Source: Cryptomeria japonica
Taxonomy: Eukaryota; Streptophyta; Pinopsida; Cupressales; Cupressaceae
Direction: 5' to 3'
Assembly: GCF_030272615.1 (NCBI RefSeq)
Contig: NW_026729206.1
Location: 87,501-110,000 of the forward strand
DNA length: 22,500 nt
In this document: positions 18,391 through 22,500 of the stretch, one piece after another
Position numbering within the stretch: the stretch's first letter is position 1
Layout of the letters: the number at the start of each line of letters is the position of its first letter
The notes under the pieces: generated by a model
Database searches by the model: none
What the model saw: only the letters and a program-made list of their open reading frames with translations
What the model was told of the DNA's origin: nothing
Position numbers and translations under genes: made by a program

Positions 18391-18590
18391 TGCACGCCGC
18401 ACCTTGGAGCACACATCGGAGCGCTCCCGGGTTCGCACCAGCATTGCGCACCTTTGATGCGCTGCCTTCACTAATTTCCAGAAAAGGCAAAAAAAAGAAA
18501 AAAATGAGATTTTAAAATTTCCGTTTTGAAAGATAGTGAAAAAAACGGAACGCGGGTGCCATCTTGAGCCCGCCCTGGTGTGCAGCCCAG

Positions 18591-18624
18591 GCAAGTTGTG
18601 CGCACCAAGGCACCCACCCTGGCC
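18591..18624. other. Junction between the two 7.94-kb units
   Basis: The left side follows the usual continuation of an A/T-rich module (GCAAGTTGTGCGCACCAAGG). The right side is minisatellite sequence (CACCCACCCTGGCC, then AAGGTGGGTCACGG). The equivalent left-side sequence elsewhere (15999-16014) continues TGCCCACCCTGGC, so both parents share CCCACCCTGGC at the join. This fits recombination at short homology. Confidence 0.85.
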
Positions 18625-19088
18625 AAGGTGGGTCACGGGGTGGGTCCTAGGGTGGGTAACGGGGTGGGTACTAAGGTGCGTGCCAAGGTGGGTCATAGGG
18701 TGGGTGCCAAGGTGGGCACCAGGGTGGGTGTGCACCAACCCTAGCCAGGGTAGGTCACGGGGTGGTTGTCGGGGTGGGCGTCAAGGAGCCAAGGTGGGTG
18801 GCAAGTAGCCAAGTTGCGTGCCAAGGTGGGTGTCGGGGTGGGTGCCAAGGATCCAAGGTGGGTGCCAAGGAACCAAGGTGGGTGTCTGGGTGGGTGCCGA
18901 GGTGGGAGCCAGGGTGGGTCCCAAGGTGAGTGCAAAGGTGGGTGCCAGGGTCAAGGTGAGTGCCAATGTGGGTTCCAAGGTGCCAGGGTCAGGGTGAGTG
19001 CCAATGTGGGTTCAAAGGTGCTAAGTTGGGTGCGAGGTTGGGTGCGAGGGTGGGTGGGTGCCAAGGTGTGCTAGGTGGAAGCCCGGGT
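18625..19088. repeat. GGGTGGGTGCC minisatellite, short copy
   Basis: Identical to 10687-11150 in my line-by-line comparison. G-rich on the + strand with closely spaced GGG runs. Confidence 0.9.
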
Positions 19089-19864
19089 GGGTCGGCATCC
19101 CATGGGTGTCGAGTTGGGTGCCTGATGGGTGCTTCTTGTCAAGTTTTAGTCGTCGGGACTCATTTCGAGCCTTAGAGGTCGTTTCTTGTCCGGTTGCCCT
19201 GTCTTCGACCTGGGAACCCAATTTTGGTCCTCGGGTCCCATTTTTTTTTGTCTCGCATCCCACTTTTGGCCTGTGGCCTTTTCGGGGTCGATTCTCGTTT
19301 TGGGCATCAGAGCATGTTTCTTCTCCTAAAACCCAATATTTGTTTATTAAGTCTCGGAACACATTTTTGTTCTCGTGGACCCATCATGGGTCTTGGAACG
19401 CATTTGTGGTCCTTGGGTCCCATTTTGCATCCCGAAACTTGTGTTTTGGTGCTTGATCCCTATTTTGGGTGCCCACCTTGCACCAAGTGCGCACCCGGGG
19501 CAAACCGAGCGCCTTGGTGCACCGGGGCAAGATCGAGCGTGCACCCGAGGCGCCCCGAACATGCACCAAGGTGCACTCGGCCCACATGTGAGCGCAGGTC
19601 GTTGCGCCCGAGGTGGTGTGTGGGCACCGCGTTGCAGACGGGACACTGCACGCACACGACGCCCCCTACAGGTGCACGCACGTAGGCCGGGCCGGGTGCA
19701 CACCCGACGCCCTAGCAAGGTGCGCGCACCCGGGCAGGGCTCACACTTGGCGAACGGGGCGCACTTCGCGAGGGAGGGTGTGCACCTCGACGGGGGTGGG
19801 TGGCCGGGGTGGATTCGCACGTGGGTCGCGGTTTGCTAAGTACACACTGCGACAAGCTCATAAC

Positions 19865-19982
19865 GGGTGCGATCATACCAGCGTTAGTGCACCGGATCCC
19901 ATCAGAACTCCGCAGTTAAGCGCGCTTGGGCCGAAGTAGTACTGGGATGGGTGACCTCCCGGGAAGTCCCGGTGTTGCACCC
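19865..19982 (+). rRNA. 5S ribosomal RNA, copy 2
   Basis: Full-length plant 5S rRNA, identical to copy 1 except G at base 19 (position 19883) and A at base 70 (position 19934). G19 can pair with C59 in helix II, so this copy is regular there. A70 opposite C105 would break a pair in the domain that joins bases 67-70 to 105-108. The A-box and C-box regions are intact. The 5' flank 19831-19864 equals that of copy 1, and a T6 run follows. It lies on the + strand like copy 1 and 7,938 bp away, so further copies may follow to the right. Confidence 0.97.
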
Positions 19983-19995
19983 TTTTTTAGTTTTT
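19983..19995 (+). terminator. Pol III terminator of 5S copy 2
   Basis: TTTTTTAGTTTTT directly after GTTGCACCC, the same as in copy 1. Confidence 0.9.
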
Positions 19996-20539
19996 CGCCG
20001 GGCATCGCAATGCTATTTGAATAAACCTTTTGCCCGTTTGCGTTCTCGTCGGGGCCGGGCCGGGCCGGGGTGCGCTGCCCGCACTACCGCGCGCGCGGGG
20101 GCGACACCGAGCGCGCACCCGAGGCGCCCCGAGCACACAGGCCACGGTGCAACCCGGGCGTTGTGCGCGCACCCCGGTGCGCCCGAGGTGCTGCGCGCGC
20201 ACCCAGGTGAAATCGGTGTGCACCTCGGCCAGTGCGCGCTCGGTCGAGTCGCGCACGTTGGCCAAGGTGCACGGTGATGTTTCTTACTCTAAGGTTCCGC
20301 ACCAGACGCCCGGGACAGGTGAGCGAAGCTGGGCGGGGCCGGGTGCGCGGCCGGGGCAGGTGCACGCAGCTGGAGAGAGCTTTGGAGCACACTTCGGAGC
20401 GCACCAATGATGCGCTCCATTCAAAAGTTTCCTGAAAAGGCAAAAAAAGTTGAGATTATAGAATTTCCCACTTGAGAGATTGTAAAAAAAAAAAATTTAA
20501 AATGAAGGAAACGCGGGTGCCAAGGTGTGCGCAGCCCAG

Positions 20540-22192
20540 CCAAGGTGTGCGCACCAAGGCGCCCACCCTGGCGAAGGTGCACGCAAGGTGCGCACCCGAG
20601 GCAAACCGGACAATTAACCCAACTTTCGACTTCGCGCGCACCTTGGAGCGCACTTCGGAGCGCTCCTTGGTGCGCACCAATCTTGGGCACCTCGGAGTGC
20701 ACCATGGCGCCCACCAAGGTGCGCACCCGGGGCAAACCGAGCTCCGACTTCGTGCGCACCTTGGAGCGCACGAAAGGTGCGCACCATGGCGCCCACCAAG
20801 GTGCGCAGCCCAGCCAAGGCGTGCGCATCAAGGTGCGCACCCTGGCGAAGGTGCGCACCCGGGGCAAACCGAGCTCCGACTTCGTGCGCACCTTGGAGCG
20901 CACAAAAGGTGCGCAACCCAGCCAAGGTGTGCGCACCCCGGTCAAACCGAGCTCCGAATCGTGCGCACCAGAGGTGCACGCCATCGTGCGCACCTTGGAG
21001 CACACTTCGGAGCCCTCCTTGGTGCGCGCCGATGTTGCGCACCTCGGAGCGCACCCGGGGAAAACAATGCAATTAACCCGACTTTCGACTTCGTGGGCAC
21101 CTCGGAGCGCTCTCGGGTTCGCACCTCGGAGCACACCGAGGTGCGCACCTTTGATGCGCTGCCTTCACCAATTTCCAGAAAAGGCAAGAAAACATTGAGA
21201 AGGTGTGCGCACCGAGGTGCCCACCCTGGCGAAGGTGCACGCGAGGTGCGCACCCGGGGCAAACCGGGCTCCGACTTCGTGCACGCCGCACCTTGGAGCA
21301 CACTTCGGAGCGCTCCTTGGTGCGCACCAGGGCGCGCAACCCAGCCGAGGTGCCCACCCCGGCGAAGGTGCACGCGAGGTGCGCACCCGGGGCAAACCGG
21401 GCTCCGACTTCGTGCACGCCATGGTGCCCACCGCGGCGAAGGTGCACGCGAGGTGCGCACCCGGGGCAAACCGGGCTCCGACTTCGTGCACGCCGCACCT
21501 TGGAGCACACTTCGGAGCGCTCCTTGGTGCGCACCATGGTGCCCACCAGGGCGCGCAACCCCGCCGAAGGTGCACGCGAGGTGCGCACCCGGGGCAAACC
21601 GGGCTCCGACTTCGTGCACGCCGCACCTTGGAGCACACTTCGGAGCGCTCCTTGGTGCGCACCATGGTGCCCACCAGGGCGCGCAACCCCGCCGAAGGTG
21701 CACGCGAGGTGCGCACCCGGGGCAAACCGGGCTCCGACTTCGTGCACGCCATGGTGCGCACCGCGGCGAAGGTGCGCACCCGGGGCAAACCGGGCTCCGA
21801 CTTCGTGCACGCCGCACCTTGGAGCACACTTCGGAGCGCTCCTTGGTGCGCACCAGGGCGCGCAACCCAGCCGAGGTGCCCACCCCGGCGAAGGTGCACG
21901 CGAGGTGCGTACCCGGGGCAAACCGGGCTCCGACTTCGTGCACGCCGCACCTTGGAGCACACTTCGGAGCGCTCCTTGGTGCGCACCATGGTGCCCACCA
22001 GGCCGCGCAACCCAGCCAAGGTGTGCGCACCAAGGTGCACGCGAGGTGCGCACCCGGGGCAAACCGGGGTCCGACTTCGTGCACGCCGCACCTTGGAGCA
22101 CACATCGGGGCGCTCCCGGGTTCGCACCGGCGTTGCGCACCGTGGTGGGCACCTCGGAGCACACCAAGGTGGGCAGCGAGGTGCGCACCTTT
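20540..22192. repeat. GC-rich GGTGCGCACC repeats, second copy
   Basis: Corresponds to 12604-14256 at an offset of 7,936 and appears identical throughout. It includes the short A/T module at 21153-21201, which again marks the change from ACCGAGCTCC-type to ACCGGGCTCC-type units. Confidence 0.88.
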
Positions 22193-22500
22193 GATGCGAT
22201 GCCTTCACTAATTTCCATAAAAGGCAAAAAAAAAACGAGATTTTAAAATTTCCGTTTTGAAAGATAGTGAGAAAAAGGGAATGCTGGTGCCATCTTGAGC
22301 CCGCCCTGGTGCGCAGCCCAGCCAAGGTGTGCGCACCAAGGTGCCCACCCTGGCGAAGGTGCGCGCCCGGGCAATTAACCCAACTTCCAACTTCGCGCGC
22401 GCCAGGGTGGGAGCGCACCCAACAACCGGGCCTGGGAAGAGCCAATGCGAGAAACCCCACCAAACGCTCTGACAAAAAAAGAGGGGGCGCTCCAGTAACC

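Larger units (their letters stand above)
12473..18590. repeat. A/T-rich module family, 11 copies
   Basis: A module of about 130 bp recurs at 12473-12603, 13217-13265 (short), 14257-14385, 14752-14880, 15232-15350, 15856-15983, 16622-16750, 17117-17245, 17586-17714, 17942-18069 and 18456-18590. In order it reads GATGCGCTGCCTTCACTAAT, TTCCAGAAAAGGC, an A8-10 run, GAGATTTTAAAATTTCCG, TTTTGAAAGATAGTG, A5-8, GGAACGCGGGTGCCATC and TTGAGCCCGCCCTGG. The first copy, next to the 5S gene, is the most diverged. The short copy lacks the TTTTAAAA part. These are the only A/T-rich islands in about 6 kb of GC-rich repeat. On the minus strand each gives runs of T, which could matter for termination or fork arrest, but that is speculation. 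Confidence 0.9.
10672..18609. repeat. 7.94-kb 5S-containing unit, complete copy
   Basis: This 7,938-bp unit contains part of the G-rich minisatellite, the T-rich and GC-rich spacer, one 5S rRNA gene, and the GC-rich and A/T-rich module region. The next copy begins directly at 18610, so the two are in tandem. Over the shared 3.89 kb I find six substitutions (11730, 11945, 11996, 12066, 12190, 14443) and one 2-base difference (about 12147). The offset is 7,938 before that indel and 7,936 after it. Confidence 0.93.
18610..22500. repeat. 7.94-kb 5S-containing unit, second copy (partial)
   Basis: This repeats 10672-14564 and runs off the window edge. It has only about 0.5 kb of the G-rich minisatellite, because the promoter array and the first 1.2 kb of the minisatellite belong only to the left flank. 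It contains T-rich spacer 19088-19483, 5S flank 19483-19864, 5S gene copy 2, GC-rich 3' flank 19996-20408, A/T-rich modules at 20409-20539, 21153-21201 and 22193-22321, and GC-rich repeats between them. Confidence 0.93.

Noticed and set aside
12536-18515. Frames of 200-660 codons in the GC-rich 5S spacer
   Set aside because: Frames overlap on both strands and all registers, giving Arg/Cys/His/Pro repeats. They follow the DNA repeats exactly and change register wherever a repeat is shortened. No protein family is recognisable.
1-22500. 18S, 5.8S or 25S rRNA, tRNA or snoRNA genes
   Set aside because: I looked for conserved rRNA ends and tRNA A/B-box pairs with cloverleaf flanks and saw none. 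Only 5S is present.

Overview
The window is non-coding plant nuclear DNA. It reads as part of a ribosomal DNA intergenic spacer (IGS) of very unusual length. The firm anchor is two complete plant-type 5S rRNA genes on the + strand (11927-12044 and 19865-19982), each followed by a T-run Pol III terminator. Their sequence, with CAGC(G/A)TTAG near base 19 and GGGCCGGAG or GGGCCGAAG near base 70, looks more like my memory of gymnosperm 5S than angiosperm 5S. A non-angiosperm seed plant is therefore my best guess, not a firm call. I see no protein gene. The long open frames occur on both strands at the same places and encode Arg/Cys/His/Pro-rich repeats, as expected of GC-rich tandem repeats with few stops.

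Layout, left to right. 1-560: decayed short copies of a satellite. 560-4700: about 22 copies of a 188-bp tandem repeat. 4700-6050: three composite units, each made of a diverged 188-like segment, a stem-loop and a TATATAGGGG promoter motif on the minus strand. 6150-6480: an array of about 50-bp repeats. 6480-7615: four promoter units of about 315 bp. 7616-8230: an array of 38/51-bp near-palindromic repeats. 8230-9480: six more promoter units, mostly 157 bp. 9480-11150: a GGGTGGGT minisatellite. 11150-11926: T-rich and then GC-rich spacer leading to the first 5S gene. 12051-18609: GC-rich repeats built around GGTGCGCACC, punctuated by A/T-rich modules, with a 2.36-kb internal duplication. 18610-22500: a second, partial copy of everything from 10672 onward, 7,938 bp to the right.

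How it may work together. The minus-strand motif TATATAGGGG matches the plant RNA polymerase I start-site consensus. The 13 copies (5064-9236) would then be gene and spacer promoters firing leftward, with 18S lying beyond position 1 and 25S beyond the right edge. The 5S genes would be Pol III units inside the same IGS, on the opposite strand to the 35S unit (the linked or L-type arrangement). All 13 promoters have a predicted stem-loop at a nearly fixed distance of about 31-34 bases downstream, and some stems keep pairing through compensatory changes. This is the most system-like feature in the window. The Pol I assignment is inference from one motif and its context, because no 18S, 5.8S or 25S sequence is present to confirm it.
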